From an uncultured Clostridia bacterium (GTDB lineage Bacteria > Bacillota > Clostridia > Oscillospirales > Ruminococcaceae): a DNA stretch of 64,000 bases. The notes beneath the pieces were generated by a model. The model was not told the origin of the DNA. It did not search any database and saw nothing but the letters and a program-made list of their open reading frames with translations. Each line of letters begins with the position of its first letter. Position 1 is the first letter of the stretch. Below, piece after piece: positions 11,735 through 21,088 of this stretch. The DNA lies in NCBI GenBank assembly GCA_947624375.1, contig CANQKD010000002.1, positions 124,001-188,000 of the forward strand. The letters run 5' to 3'. A program made the position numbers and the translations under genes.

Positions 11735-11762
11735 TTGCGGATAAAAAAGTATGTGATATAAT
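11735..11762 (+). promoter_or_regulatory. htpG promoter
   Basis: TTGCGG and TATAAT with a 16-base spacer, directly followed by a CIRCE-like operator. Confidence 0.8.
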
Positions 11763-11766
11763 ATAT

Positions 11767-11793
11767 TTAGCACTTGAAGAACGAGAGTGCTAA
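11767..11793 (+). promoter_or_regulatory. CIRCE operator of htpG
   Basis: TTAGCACTT, nine-base spacer, GAGTGCTAA. One position differs from the perfect site at 5208-5234 (C to T at the inner end of the left arm). It lies at the expected transcription start, predicting HrcA repression. Confidence 0.93.
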
Positions 11794-11819
11794 AATTATT
11801 TCAAAGGGAGTAAAACACC

Positions 11820-13703
11820 ATGGAACAGAAACAATTCAAAGCCGAATCGAAAAGGCTTTTAGACATTATGATCAACTCTATCTACACGCACAAGGAGATA
11901 TTTCTGCGTGAGATAATCTCAAACGCGAGCGATGCGATTGACAAGCTGTATTTCAAATCGCTGACAGACGAGAGCGTTGGCATGAAGCATGATGATTTTG
12001 AGATACGTATAGAGGCGGACAAGGACAAAAACACCCTTACCATTCGCGACAACGGCATAGGCATGACCAAAGATGAGCTTGAAAACAACCTGGGCACTAT
12101 AGCGCAGAGCGGTTCGCTGGCTTTCAAGACGGACAACGAGTTGGGTGATGAATCGCAGATAATTGGTCAGTTCGGCGTTGGTTTTTACTCGGCGTTCATG
12201 GTGGCTAAGGAAGTTACCGTGCGCACCAAGGCTTTCGGCAGCGACAAGGCATACGAGTGGAAGTCGGAGGGCGTTGACGGCTACACGATAGACGACTGCG
12301 ACAAACAGGACGTCGGCACTGAGATAATACTTACGCTGAAAGACGATACCGACGATGAGAAGTATTCTAAATATCTCGATCAGTATCAGATACAGTCGCT
12401 TGTGAAGAAGTATTCGGACTACATTCGCTTCCCTATCAAGACGGAAGTTGAGCACCAGCACTATGACGACGAGGGCAACCCGACCGAAGTACACCGCGAG
12501 ATAAAGACTATAAACAGCATGGTTCCGCTGTGGAAGAAGAACAAGTCGGAGCTGACGGACGATGATTACAACAGCTTTTATGCTGACAAGTTCGGGGATT
12601 TTTATCCGCCTGCCGCTCACATTCACACCCACAATGAGGGCGCCGCAACTTATGACGCGCTGCTGTTCATACCCTCGAAAACGCCGTTCGACTACTACTC
12701 AAAGGACTTTGAAAAGGGCTTGCAGCTGTATTCATCGGGCGTTATGATAATGGAGAAGTGCGAAGACCTGCTACCGGATTATTTCAGCTTTGTAAGAGGT
12801 CTGGTAGACAGCGAAGACCTTTCGCTGAACATCTCTCGTGAGCTTTTGCAGCACGACAGGCAGGTAAAGCTTATTGCGAAAACTCTGGAAAAGACGATAA
12901 AGAACGAGCTTGCCAGAATGCTGAAGAACGACCGCGAGAAGTACGAGGAGTTCTATTCAAACTTTGGTTTGCAGTTCAAGTTCGGCATATATCAGTCGTT
13001 CGGCGCGAATAGAGACATACTGAAAGACCTGCTTTTGTTCCACAGCTCTTTCAGCGACAAGAAGACCACTTTAGAAGAGTACGTTTCGCGCATGAAAGAG
13101 AGTCAGGAAAATATATTCTACGCTTGCGGCGACAGCATTGCGCGTATTGAAAAGCTGCCGCAGACGGAGCTTGTAAAGGACAAGGGCTACGAGATACTCT
13201 ACTTTACCGATGAGGTCGACGAATTTGCGATAAAGGTGCTTATAGACTATGACGGCAAGAAGTTCAAGTCGGTTTCTGACAGCGATCTTGACCTTGAAAC
13301 CAAGGAAGAAAAAGAGGAGAGCAAGAAGCAGACCGAAAGCTGCAAGGATATGTTCGGATATATGAAAGACGTTCTCGGCGACAAGGTAAAGGAAGTAAGG
13401 CTTTCATCGAGGCTGAAAAGCGCGCCTGTGTGTCTTTCAAGCAATGGGGCGCTCTCAATGGACATGGAAAAGGTGCTCAACGCCATGCCGCAGAACGCCG
13501 ACAAGCAGGTAAAGGCTGAAAAGGCGCTGGAGCTCAACGGTTCTCACCCGATATTTGAAAAGCTGAAGGCACTTTACGAGAGTGACAAGGATATGCTGAC
13601 GAAGTACACGAAGCTTTTGTACAGTCAGGCGCTGCTGATAGAGGGCATTTCTATAGAAGACCCGGTAGAGCTTTCCAACATGATTTGCGAGCTTATGGTG
13701 TAA
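11820..13703 (+). CDS. htpG: Chaperone HtpG (Hsp90)
   Basis: ATP-dependent cytoplasmic chaperone, 627 residues, full length. The N-terminal GHKL ATPase shows NASDAIDKL, DNGIGMTKDEL and GQFGVGFYSAF. The middle domain follows, with the dimerisation domain at the C-terminus. AAAGGGAG lies 9 bases before the ATG. Regulation is the notable part: a CIRCE operator sits between promoter and gene, so it should be co-induced with groESL. In B. subtilis htpG is not an HrcA target. Confidence 0.98.
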   Translation: MEQKQFKAESKRLLDIMINSIYTHKEIFLREIISNASDAIDKLYFKSLTDESVGMKHDDFEIRIEADKDKNTLTIRDNGIGMTKDELENNLGTIAQSGSLAFKTDNELGDESQIIGQFGVGFYSAFMVAKEVTVRTKAFGSDKAYEWKSEGVDGYTIDDCDKQDVGTEIILTLKDDTDDEKYSKYLDQYQIQSLVKKYSDYIRFPIKTEVEHQHYDDEGNPTEVHREIKTINSMVPLWKKNKSELTDDDYNSFYADKFGDFYPPAAHIHTHNEGAATYDALLFIPSKTPFDYYSKDFEKGLQLYSSGVMIMEKCEDLLPDYFSFVRGLVDSEDLSLNISRELLQHDRQVKLIAKTLEKTIKNELARMLKNDREKYEEFYSNFGLQFKFGIYQSFGANRDILKDLLLFHSSFSDKKTTLEEYVSRMKESQENIFYACGDSIARIEKLPQTELVKDKGYEILYFTDEVDEFAIKVLIDYDGKKFKSVSDSDLDLETKEEKEESKKQTESCKDMFGYMKDVLGDKVKEVRLSSRLKSAPVCLSSNGALSMDMEKVLNAMPQNADKQVKAEKALELNGSHPIFEKLKALYESDKDMLTKYTKLLYSQALLIEGISIEDPVELSNMICELMV

Positions 13704-13870
13704 TAGCATACAAAAGTTATAAGCCCTGTCAAGAAACCAAAAGTTTTCGGTCAAGCCTTTTTCAAAAGGCTTGACCGAAAACTTTTCCTTTTTGGCAAGG
13801 CAACTTTTGTGAGTCGTTAAACAGCTCCGCAGGCTGCGCGTAAGCGCGAAACACTTTTCTATAAAAAACC
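13704..13870. repeat. htpG-rpoD spacer with repeat hairpin
   Basis: A long hairpin, AAAAGTTTTCGGTCAAGCC (13739-13757) pairing with its exact complement at 13768-13786, is a member of the dispersed AAAAGTTTTCG element. A copy of the AACAGCTCCGCAG / GCGCGTAAGCGC motif follows at 13820-13850. Confidence 0.75.
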
Positions 13871-13903
13871 AAACCGCCTTTGCAGCTGCGAAGACGGTTT
13901 TTT
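13871..13903. terminator. Terminator between htpG and rpoD
   Basis: AAACCGCCTT and AAGACGGTTT pair (one mismatch) with T runs on both strands, fitting convergent genes. A second hairpin, CCATGC/GCATGG plus T run, lies at 13917-13942. Confidence 0.75.
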
Positions 13904-13939
13904 ACTATGTACTTCCATGCTTTTGTGGCATGGGCTTTT

Positions 13940-15046
13940 TTATTCAAGATAATCTTTCAGCTTGTTGTAACGCACCGGCTGGCGAAGTCTGCGCAAAGCC
14001 TTTGCCTCTATCTGCCTTATGCGCTCTCTGGTAACGTTGAAACGCTGACCAACTTCCTCAAGCGTGCGCGAACGTCCGTCCTCCAGACCAAAACGCAGCC
14101 TTAAAACGGCTTCTTCACGGGGGCTGAGGGTCGAAAGCACCTGGTTTATCTGCTCTTTCAGCAGCACTTGCGATGCCTTGTCGGCAGGCGCAGGGGCGTT
14201 CTCGTCCTCGATAAAATCGCCGAGGTGGGAATCTTCCTCCTCGCCTATGGGCGTTTCGAGCGACACGGGGTCCTGCGCGATACGCATTATCTCTCTTACC
14301 TTTTCTTCGGTCATTTCAAGCTTGGCGGCTATCTGCTCGGGAGTGGGGTCTTTGCCGTTTTCATGCAGCAGCTGCGACGATGCTTTCTTCACCTTTGTTA
14401 TGGTCTCTACCATATGAACGGGTATCCTTATCGTCCTTGCCTGATCGGCTATGGCTCTGGTTATTGCCTGTCTTATCCACCATGTGGCATAGGTAGAAAA
14501 TTTGAAGCCCTTTGTGTAGTCAAACTTTTCTACAGCTTTTATAAGACCCAGGTTGCCCTCCTGTATCAGGTCAAGAAAGCTCATTCCCCTGCCGACATAC
14601 TTTTTTGCGATAGACACCACAAGCCTTAAATTTGCTTCGGAAAGGCGTTTTCTTGCGGCGGCTGCTTTCTTGGGGTCGCTGCACATTATCTTCTCGGCAA
14701 GCTGCACTTCCTCGTCGGCGGTCAGCAGCGGCACTCTGCCTATCTCTTTAAGATAGATCTTTACGGGGTCGTCGATACCTATTGCATCGGTGGTCATGGC
14801 ATAGTCGACGTCCTCTCCGGCGAGATCTTCCTCGATAGGGATATTCATAAGGTCGTCGTCGTCAGGAACGATATCGTCGATTATCTTGATGTTGAAGTTG
14901 TTGCAGGTCTCATAGAAAACATCTATCTGTTCCAGGTCGTAGTCAAGCCGCTCCAGCACGTTTGTTATCTCACGCGTGGTAAGCGAACCCGTTGCCTTTC
15001 CTTTTTCCAGCAGGTTTTCAATGATCTTAGAGTTTTCACTGTTCAT
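13940..15046 (-). CDS. rpoD: Primary sigma factor RpoD (SigA)
   Basis: Housekeeping sigma factor, 368 residues. After a short region 1.1 (to about 75) come region 1.2 ([16 protein letters not shown]), region 2.3-2.4 with [17 protein letters not shown], and region 4.2 with the [19 protein letters not shown] helix-turn-helix. The many TTGACA / TATAAT promoters in this window are its natural targets. It follows dnaG by 23 bases in the dgt-dnaG-rpoD operon common in Clostridia. Confidence 0.99.
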   Translation of the reverse strand: MNSENSKIIENLLEKGKATGSLTTREITNVLERLDYDLEQIDVFYETCNNFNIKIIDDIVPDDDDLMNIPIEEDLAGEDVDYAMTTDAIGIDDPVKIYLKEIGRVPLLTADEEVQLAEKIMCSDPKKAAAARKRLSEANLRLVVSIAKKYVGRGMSFLDLIQEGNLGLIKAVEKFDYTKGFKFSTYATWWIRQAITRAIADQARTIRIPVHMVETITKVKKASSQLLHENGKDPTPEQIAAKLEMTEEKVREIMRIAQDPVSLETPIGEEEDSHLGDFIEDENAPAPADKASQVLLKEQINQVLSTLSPREEAVLRLRFGLEDGRSRTLEEVGQRFNVTRERIRQIEAKALRRLRQPVRYNKLKDYLE

Positions 15047-15069
15047 TATAATTCCTCCGATCCAATGGT

Positions 15070-16833
15070 TTACTTTGAACTGTTCCTTTTTCTTCTTGCT
15101 ATCTGCGCTAAGTCTGTTTCTCCGCCCTTTTGCTCCTCACTGCGGCGAAGCAGCAGATCTATGTAGTCCTGCGCCGCCTTTTCATCTATTATAATATCCT
15201 TCTGAAGATTGAATATCCGCGAAAGTCTGCCCATTTCATCCGTTTCAAAATACTCGCCCAGCGATGAGAGCGTTATCCCCTGCGCGCCGTCCTCTCTTGC
15301 GCAAAGATGTTCAAAAAACTTTCGGTAAAGCTTTGTGGGAAAATGCTCGCCCGTAAGCTTTTGCGAAACATAGCTCAGTTTATCGGGGTGCGATATTATG
15401 AAAGACAGCAGTCCCTCCTGCGCTTTTGTATACTTATTGTTAAAGGCAGGTTCGCCGCTTTTTACATCTGTCTGTGATGCCACCGCCGCCATGGTCTGCT
15501 GCCACTGCCTGCGTTTGCTCTGGTAACCGCGCTTTTTAAGTATATCGTCAATATTCTCTTTCAGCACGGTCTGCGATATTCTCTGGCTGTCTGCCACTTT
15601 TGAGATATACACTTCTCTTTCCAGCTTATCGGGTATATCAGCAAGCACTTTGCACACGCGTTTAAGGTAATCCACCTTGCCCAGATCACTGTCCATATCA
15701 ATACCCTGCTCGCAGCGTTTGATGTTATAAGCTATCGCGCCGTCAGAGTTATCCAGCAGATATGCAAACCTTTCTTTGCCGTATTTAAGAATATATTCGT
15801 CGGGGTCTTTAGCGCCATCCATGTTGATGACCTTGCTCTTTACGCCCACCTGCGAAAGCATTGCTATCGCCTTGTTTGAAGCCGCTCTGCCTGCGCCGTC
15901 AGAATCATAGCATATTATGACTTCATCTGCATACTGGGCTATCATTCGCGCGTGTTCTTCTGTAATAGACGTGCCGCAGGTCGCAACCGAGTTTTCAAAC
16001 CCTGCCTGATTTAAGGAAACAACATCCATATTGCCCTCGCACAGCAGCAGCCTTTTGGTCTTTGCGGCTGTCATTTTTGCAAAGTTCATAGAGAAAAGAA
16101 AATTGCTCTTTTTATATATGATAGTCTCTTTAGAATTAAGGTACTTTCTATTATCATCGCCCAGCGTTCTGCCGCCGAAGCCCACAATATGCCCCTGCAA
16201 GTCTATAAACGGGAACATTACTCTGTTCATGAAGAAATCGTAAGTACCGCCGCTTTTTGAAGAGCGCGCCACAAGGCTTGCGCTTTCAAGTTCCGCATCG
16301 CTGAAGCCCTCGCCTCTCATATAGTCGCGCAGAGTGGTCCAGCTGGTGTTTGCAAAGCCTATGCCGTATTTTGTTATAGTCGCAGGAAACAGACCGCGCT
16401 TTTTAAGGTACTGCCGCGCTTCAAGACCGTTTTCGCCGCGCAGGTTCTCAAAGAAAAATCTTGCGGCTTTTTTGTTCATTTCATAAAGCCTTTGTTTTCG
16501 CCTGGTAAAGTCGTCGCCCTTTCTGACCTCTTCGGGCATGGGCAGACCTGCTCTTTCAGCAAGCTTTTTTACCGCCTCTATATAACTCAGATTTTCAATT
16601 TTCATAACAAAGGTTATAACGTCTCCCCCTGCCTGACAGCCAAAGCAATAAAAGCTCTCGGTATCGGGGTACACGGTGAACGAAGGCGTTCTGTCGGGCT
16701 GGTGAAAGGGGCATCTGCACTTGTAAAGCCTGCCTGCACGCTCCAGCGAAACATAAGAAGAAATAACTTCGTCTATTCTGTTTGCAGAGCGAAGCTTATA
16801 CATAAATTCTTCCGGCAGCGGCATATCATTCAC
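15070..16833 (-). CDS. dnaG: DNA primase
   Basis: Makes RNA primers at the replication fork. The 587 residues have the CHC2 zinc ribbon (Cys41, His44, Cys63, Cys66), the TOPRIM core with [10 protein letters not shown] and CYDSDGAG, and a C-terminal helicase-binding region. The start could be the ATG at 16833 or, with better ribosome-site spacing (AGGGGTG then six bases), the ATG at 16824. The 3-residue difference does not affect any domain. It follows dgt by 6 bases. Confidence 0.98.
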   Translation of the reverse strand: MNDMPLPEEFMYKLRSANRIDEVISSYVSLERAGRLYKCRCPFHQPDRTPSFTVYPDTESFYCFGCQAGGDVITFVMKIENLSYIEAVKKLAERAGLPMPEEVRKGDDFTRRKQRLYEMNKKAARFFFENLRGENGLEARQYLKKRGLFPATITKYGIGFANTSWTTLRDYMRGEGFSDAELESASLVARSSKSGGTYDFFMNRVMFPFIDLQGHIVGFGGRTLGDDNRKYLNSKETIIYKKSNFLFSMNFAKMTAAKTKRLLLCEGNMDVVSLNQAGFENSVATCGTSITEEHARMIAQYADEVIICYDSDGAGRAASNKAIAMLSQVGVKSKVINMDGAKDPDEYILKYGKERFAYLLDNSDGAIAYNIKRCEQGIDMDSDLGKVDYLKRVCKVLADIPDKLEREVYISKVADSQRISQTVLKENIDDILKKRGYQSKRRQWQQTMAAVASQTDVKSGEPAFNNKYTKAQEGLLSFIISHPDKLSYVSQKLTGEHFPTKLYRKFFEHLCAREDGAQGITLSSLGEYFETDEMGRLSRIFNLQKDIIIDEKAAQDYIDLLLRRSEEQKGGETDLAQIARRKRNSSK

Positions 16834-16839
16834 CCCTTT

Positions 16840-17835
16840 TTACAGCGCCGACCAACCTTTCGGCACAAATATCTCGTTAAATTCCTTGATGGCAAAGCCG
16901 TCGGTCATGCCTGCTATGTAGTCGCACACCGCTCTGTCCTTGCCGTATTTTTCAGCCAGCGTGCGGTAAAGCGGCGGCATATTGCCAATATCTTTATAGT
17001 AATACTCATACAGTTTAGCGATAAGTCCGCCCGTTTTGTCTTCCTCAGCCTTGCACAGCGGATTTGTATACACATTTTCAAACATAAACTTGTGCAGCAT
17101 ATCGTGGGCGCGTTTAATGCTTTCGGGTATCGCTATATTTTCCGCGCCGTTTTCTGTTATCGCTTCCACCAGAGTGGTTATTCTTTTGCTTTTAGAATTG
17201 CCCAGAATATCGGTAGCTTCTTTCGGCAGGTCGCTTTCTTTTATGATCCCTGCCCGTATAGAATCGTCAATATCGTGGTTTATATACGCAATAACATCGG
17301 CTAGGCGCACAACGCAGCCCTCTTTTGTTTCCGCGGTCTGATTTGTATGCTTCAGTATTCCGTCACGAACTTCATATGTAAGGTCAAGACCCTTGCCATC
17401 TTTTTCTATAACATCAACAACGCGCAGGCTTTGCTCGTAGTGCCTGAAACCCTCGGGGCAGAGCTCATTCAGCGCCCTCTCCCCTGCGTGCCCGAACGGC
17501 GTATGCCCCAGGTCATGCCCCAGAGCTATTGCCTCGGTCAGATCTTCGTTCAGCGCCAGCGCCCTTGCGATAGTTCTTGCTATCTGCGATACTTCAAGGG
17601 TATGCGTCAGCCGCGTGCGGTAGTGGTCACCTGCCGGTATCAGAAACACCTGCGTTTTATGTTTCAGCCTGCGAAAGGCGTTGCTGTGCAGTATTCTGTC
17701 TCTGTCGCGCTGAAACTCGGTGCGCAGGCTGTCAAGCGGCAAAGGGGTTTGTCTGCCCTTGGTGTCGCACGATCTGCAAGCATACTCTGACAAAAAGAGT
17801 TTTTCGTTTTGTTCTGTACGTTCTCTTGGCAGCAC
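16840..17835 (-). CDS. dgt: dGTPase-like HD-domain triphosphohydrolase
   Basis: Probable deoxynucleoside triphosphate triphosphohydrolase, 331 residues. The HD-domain motifs are intact: FRRLKHKTQVF, LTHTLEVSQIAR and ALGHDLGHTPFGH. The frame is open from an ATG at 17856, but a strong AGGAGGT site lies inside that extension, 7 to 8 bases before a GTG at 17835, so I take the GTG as the true start. First gene of the dgt-dnaG-rpoD operon. No clear promoter is seen in 17857-17958. Confidence 0.93.
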   Translation of the reverse strand: MLPRERTEQNEKLFLSEYACRSCDTKGRQTPLPLDSLRTEFQRDRDRILHSNAFRRLKHKTQVFLIPAGDHYRTRLTHTLEVSQIARTIARALALNEDLTEAIALGHDLGHTPFGHAGERALNELCPEGFRHYEQSLRVVDVIEKDGKGLDLTYEVRDGILKHTNQTAETKEGCVVRLADVIAYINHDIDDSIRAGIIKESDLPKEATDILGNSKSKRITTLVEAITENGAENIAIPESIKRAHDMLHKFMFENVYTNPLCKAEEDKTGGLIAKLYEYYYKDIGNMPPLYRTLAEKYGKDRAVCDYIAGMTDGFAIKEFNEIFVPKGWSAL

Positions 17836-17958
17836 AACCACACACCTCCTATACATCTGACAGCAAAATTTATTTTACATAATAATATACAAGCAAAAAT
17901 GCTTTTCACCTTTAAAAAACAAGCCTTCACTTATAATTTTGTAGACATTTACAATAAT

Positions 17959-18579
17959 TTATGCAAAATCGGCAGAAAAAATGTCTGAAATGTCAATAGA
18001 GACCTTGCCGCCCGTTATATCGGTGAGCTTTTTGCAAAATTCTTCTGACTTTTCTGCTTTCACGAGCATACTCAGGCGCACATCGCTGCCAAAATCGCTC
18101 TCGAGCACCTTTACTTCAAACTCGGGCAGGATATACGAAATTTTGCCGTAAAAGCCATACTCGCAGCGGCAGTCTACCTGCACGGCATCGCACATGACTT
18201 TGAGTTTTGCGCTATCTAAAGCTCTTGCACACGCTGTAGAATACGCCCTTACAAGCCCGTTTGCGCCCAGCAGCACGCCGCCGAAATACCGTGTCACCAC
18301 CACGCAGACGTCTGTTACTCCTCTTTTTAAAAGCACATCGAGCACGGGCACGCCCGCTGTTCCCTGCGGTTCGCCGTCATCGCTGTATCGCGTGGTATTG
18401 TTTTCCCTCAGCACATAGGCATATACGTTATGCCTCGCCTTGCGGTTTTGCGCTTTAACGCTGTTTATGAATTCTACCGCCTGCTGCTCTGTCTGCACGG
18501 GGCAGATTTCCGCTATAAACTGCGACTTTTTCTCCTCGTACTCCCCTGCGGCTTTTTCTGCCAATGTTGTATATCCCAT
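17959..18579 (-). CDS. yigZ: YigZ/IMPACT-family protein
   Basis: A 206-residue member of the conserved YigZ (UPF0029, IMPACT) family, recognised from SDDGEPQGTAGVPVL and TRYFGGVLLGANGLVRAYS. The N-terminal IMPACT domain is at about 15-125 and a ferredoxin-like C-terminal domain follows. Eukaryotic IMPACT regulates GCN2; the bacterial role is unsettled. AGGAG lies 7 bases before the ATG. It is downstream of rpmE in the same direction, separated by a GC-rich hairpin (18602-18632) with a weak T run. Confidence 0.9.
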   Translation of the reverse strand: MGYTTLAEKAAGEYEEKKSQFIAEICPVQTEQQAVEFINSVKAQNRKARHNVYAYVLRENNTTRYSDDGEPQGTAGVPVLDVLLKRGVTDVCVVVTRYFGGVLLGANGLVRAYSTACARALDSAKLKVMCDAVQVDCRCEYGFYGKISYILPEFEVKVLESDFGSDVRLSMLVKAEKSEEFCKKLTDITGGKVSIDISDIFSADFA

Positions 18580-18636
18580 ATCTATCTCCTATATAAAGCA
18601 ACAGCCCGTCGCCAAAGCAACGGGCAGCTATCAGCA

Positions 18637-18837
18637 TTAATCAAGATTGAAACGCTTCTTGAATCTGTCAACACGTCCTCCGGTATCAACAAGCTTCTGC
18701 TTGCCGGTAAAGAACGGGTGGCACTTTGAACAGATTTCAACGTGTATATCCTTCTTTGTGGAACGCGTTTTGATAACATTGCCGCAGTGGCAGGTTATCG
18801 TGGTCTCCTCGTACTTGGGGTGGATGCCTTCCTTCAT
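18637..18837 (-). CDS. rpmE: Ribosomal protein bL31, zinc-binding form
   Basis: Bridges the ribosomal subunits. The 66 residues carry the four zinc-ligand cysteines of the C+ form, in CHC (residues 17-19) and CSKC (36-39), followed by [20 protein letters not shown]. It has its own promoter and a roughly 90-base leader that can form an interleaved pair of 8-bp helices (see 18855-18911). Confidence 0.98.
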   Translation of the reverse strand: MKEGIHPKYEETTITCHCGNVIKTRSTKKDIHVEICSKCHPFFTGKQKLVDTGGRVDRFKKRFNLD

Positions 18838-18854
18838 TATATTTCCTCCTTCCG

Positions 18855-18911
18855 ACTGAAATTATGACGACATAGAAGCCCATCATTTCAGTTCAGACAG
18901 TAGTTCTATGT
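18855..18911 (-). promoter_or_regulatory. Candidate L31 leader pseudoknot
   Basis: Two perfect 8-bp helices interleave in the rpmE leader: 18855-18862 with 18885-18892 (ACTGAAAT/ATTTCAGT) and 18870-18877 with 18904-18911 (ACATAGAA/TTCTATGT). The arm nearest the gene abuts the GGAGGA ribosome site, so folding could gate translation. Autogenous ribosomal-protein leaders, including L31 leaders in Firmicutes, are known; identity with one is inferred. Confidence 0.7.
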
Positions 18912-18936
18912 ATTCTATCAATTAACGTACCCAATT

Positions 18937-18965
18937 ATTATAACACAAAATGTTCTGCACGTCAA
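18937..18965 (-). promoter_or_regulatory. rpmE promoter
   Basis: Minus-strand TTGACG and TATAAT, 17-base spacer. Confidence 0.88.
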
Positions 18966-18994
18966 GGGGTTTTTATAAAAAATACCGAAAGTCC

Positions 18995-19023
18995 TTGACT
19001 TATACGTATTAAAGGCGTATAAT
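18995..19023 (+). promoter_or_regulatory. hicB promoter with overlapping operator-like palindrome
   Basis: TTGACT and TATAAT with a 17-base spacer. TATACG (19001-19006) and CGTATA (19016-19021) form an inverted repeat inside the promoter that overlaps the -10, a typical place for antitoxin autorepression. Confidence 0.75.
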
Positions 19024-19041
19024 ATTTATGGAGGCGATAAT

Positions 19042-19437
19042 ATGAAAATTACTTACCCCGTTATTTTCACGCCAGAAGAAAAGGGCTTTACTGTTTTTAT
19101 ACCCGATTTTAACATCAATACACAAGGCGGCGACCTGACACAGGCTATTGAAATGGCGCGCGATGCCATAGGTCTTATGGGTATTGATATGGAAGATGAT
19201 GGGAAAGCTATACCCTTAGCGGCTGACACAAAGAAAATAAAACTTGCGCGCGGTGAATTTATTTCTTTTGTAGATGTTGATTTTACCGAATACCGCCGAA
19301 AGAACGAAACAAGAGTTGTAAAGAAAAACTGCACTCTTCCAAGCTGGCTGTGTTATGAGGCGGAAAAGGCAAATATAAACTTTTCGCAGGTGCTGCAAGC
19401 GGCGCTGAAAAGAGAGCTGAACATTACGGACAGATAG
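19042..19437 (+). CDS. hicB: HicB-family antitoxin, no HicA beside it
   Basis: The 131 residues have the HicB degenerate RNase-H-like fold: MKITYPVIFTPEEKGFTVFIPDF followed by the GDLTQAIEMARDAIGL helix. A C-terminal ribbon-helix-helix-like segment (SWLCYEAEKANINFSQVLQAALKR; written here as the last 30 or so residues) should bind DNA. Such proteins normally neutralise a HicA mRNA interferase of 60-80 residues. No HicA frame is visible on either side, so this is an orphan. GGAGGCG precedes the ATG. Confidence 0.82.
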   Translation: MKITYPVIFTPEEKGFTVFIPDFNINTQGGDLTQAIEMARDAIGLMGIDMEDDGKAIPLAADTKKIKLARGEFISFVDVDFTEYRRKNETRVVKKNCTLPSWLCYEAEKANINFSQVLQAALKRELNITDR

Positions 19438-19510
19438 CCGCGCGAATTGTGAACAGGCTGTAAAATCTTATGCGTTTTGCGTATACCTCGTATTTTTCTT
19501 AAAATAATAC

Positions 19511-19539
19511 TTGCCAAACTGTTTGCTGTATGTTATACT
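19511..19539 (+). promoter_or_regulatory. Promoter of small membrane protein gene
   Basis: TTGCCA and TATACT with a 17-base spacer. Confidence 0.7.
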
Positions 19540-19584
19540 TAATATAGATATTTTGCACAAAATTTTAAGACAGGAGGAAACGTT

Positions 19585-19827
19585 ATGAGAGAAAAACTTT
19601 TATTTCTCGGTATGCTGGTGCTCAGCGTGCTTTACTGGGTAGAGGTAGTGGGCGCAGGCTCATACGAATGGTATCAGTACATCGGTCTGGCGATAACGGT
19701 GATCACCATTCTGCCGTGGCTGATAAGCATACTGATCTCGCAGCGCAAAAGATCTAAAGAGCGCGCCGAGGAAGCCGCTCTGAAAGCCGCCAAGCGCGAA
19801 GCGAAAGAAGCTAAGAAAAACAACTGA
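19585..19827 (+). CDS. Small two-pass membrane protein, function unknown
   Basis: An 80-residue product I do not recognise. Two hydrophobic helices (about 4-22 and 33-53) are followed by a strongly charged Lys/Glu/Ala-rich helical tail rich in KRSKERAEEAALKAAKREAK-type sequence, probably cytoplasmic. It has a promoter, an AGGAGG site 8 bases before the ATG, and a terminator, which together support a real gene. Confidence 0.75.
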   Translation: MREKLLFLGMLVLSVLYWVEVVGAGSYEWYQYIGLAITVITILPWLISILISQRKRSKERAEEAALKAAKREAKEAKKNN

Positions 19828-19838
19828 TACACCGCACT

Positions 19839-19872
19839 AAAAAGGTTTGGAAGCATCGTCCAAACCTTTTTA
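19839..19872. terminator. Bidirectional terminator
   Basis: AAAGGTTTGGA (19841-19851) pairs with TCCAAACCTTT (19859-19869). It serves the small membrane protein gene and the converging ilvE. Confidence 0.9.
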
Positions 19873-19889
19873 TTTATGCGCTTTAAGTA

Positions 19890-20957
19890 TTACAGCTTTT
19901 CTACCCAGCCAAAAGTATCTTCTATCTTGCCCCACTGAATGCCAGTCATGGTGTCATACAGCATCTGCGAGATAGGTCCTATCTCGTTGTTGTTGATAGT
20001 CATTACCTTGTCATTCCATTTAAGGTGACCTACAGGCGAGATAACAGCCGCTGTACCCGTGCCGAACACTTCACTCAGTTTGCCGTTGTCATAAGCATCT
20101 GCAACTTCCTGTATTGTTATACGTCTCTCGCTTACCGGTATGCCCTTAGAGCGGCATACATCGAGAGCAGACTTTCTTGTGATACCCGGCAGGATAGAGC
20201 CTTGCAGCATAGGTGTTACGACCTCGCCGTCTATAACAAACATTATGTTCATAGCGCCGACTTCTTCTATGTACTTCTGCTCAACGCCGTCAAGCCACAG
20301 AACCTGCGAATAGTTCTGCTTGTGAGCCTCGTCCTGTCCTATCAGCGATGCAGCATAGTTGCCGCCTGTTTTGGCAAAGCCCATACCGCCTCTTACCGCT
20401 CTTACATACTTGCTCTCAACGTATATAGAAACTGGGTTGAGGCCTGTTTCATAATACGCGCCCGAGGGTGAAAGTATTATAAAGAACATATAGTGGTCGG
20501 CAGGCTTAACGCCGAGGAAGGGGTCTACCGATATGATGAACGGTCTTACATAGAGCGATGCACCGTCGGTATGGGGCACCCAGTCTTTATCCACCTCAAC
20601 GAGCGCGTGCAGAGCCTGCAAGCAATCCTGCTCGTCAATACGCGGTATAACAAGTCTGTCGTTGGAAACGTTCATTCTCTTGAAGTTCTCTATAGGTCTG
20701 AAAAACTGTATATCGCCGCCGGCAGTCCTGTAAGCTTTCAGTCCCTCAAAAACCGTCTGACCATAGTGCAGGCACATAGCCGCCGGTGAGATCGCAAAGT
20801 CCTCATAAGGCACTATTCTTGCATCATGCCAGCCCTTGCCTGTGATATAGTCCATTACGAACATATGGTCTGTAAAGATATGACCGAATCCGAGCTTTGT
20901 TTCGTCCTGCGGCTTAGCCTTGGGATTTTTTGTAAGCTCATATCTGATATTCAGCAT
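19890..20957 (-). CDS. ilvE: Branched-chain amino acid aminotransferase
   Basis: Interconverts leucine, isoleucine and valine with their 2-oxo acids using PLP, in the cytoplasm. The 355 residues are the class IV, type II BCAT fold: YGQTVFEGLKAYR near the N-terminus, the PLP-binding lysine in GFAKTGGNYAASL, and LWLDGVEQKYIEEVGAMN. Full length and monocistronic. No leucine- or T-box-type leader is visible in 20958-21088. Confidence 0.97.
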   Translation of the reverse strand: MLNIRYELTKNPKAKPQDETKLGFGHIFTDHMFVMDYITGKGWHDARIVPYEDFAISPAAMCLHYGQTVFEGLKAYRTAGGDIQFFRPIENFKRMNVSNDRLVIPRIDEQDCLQALHALVEVDKDWVPHTDGASLYVRPFIISVDPFLGVKPADHYMFFIILSPSGAYYETGLNPVSIYVESKYVRAVRGGMGFAKTGGNYAASLIGQDEAHKQNYSQVLWLDGVEQKYIEEVGAMNIMFVIDGEVVTPMLQGSILPGITRKSALDVCRSKGIPVSERRITIQEVADAYDNGKLSEVFGTGTAAVISPVGHLKWNDKVMTINNNEIGPISQMLYDTMTGIQWGKIEDTFGWVEKL

Positions 20958-20992
20958 TTTAAGATCCTTCTTTCATAAAATTTATCAAAAAT

Positions 20993-21021
20993 ATTATAAC
21001 TCTTTTTTACGGATTTTGCAA
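20993..21021 (-). promoter_or_regulatory. ilvE promoter
   Basis: Minus-strand TTGCAA and TATAAT, 17-base spacer. Confidence 0.85.
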
Positions 21022-21088
21022 GAGGTTTTGCACAAAAACTTCAAAAACATCTGAAAAGCGCTCAGAAAGGGGCTGAAAATGAAAGAAT

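Noticed and set aside
18838-19584. A hicA toxin gene beside hicB
   Set aside because: Both strands of the flanking gaps were read; no 60-80 codon frame with a dsRBD-like GSH motif is present.
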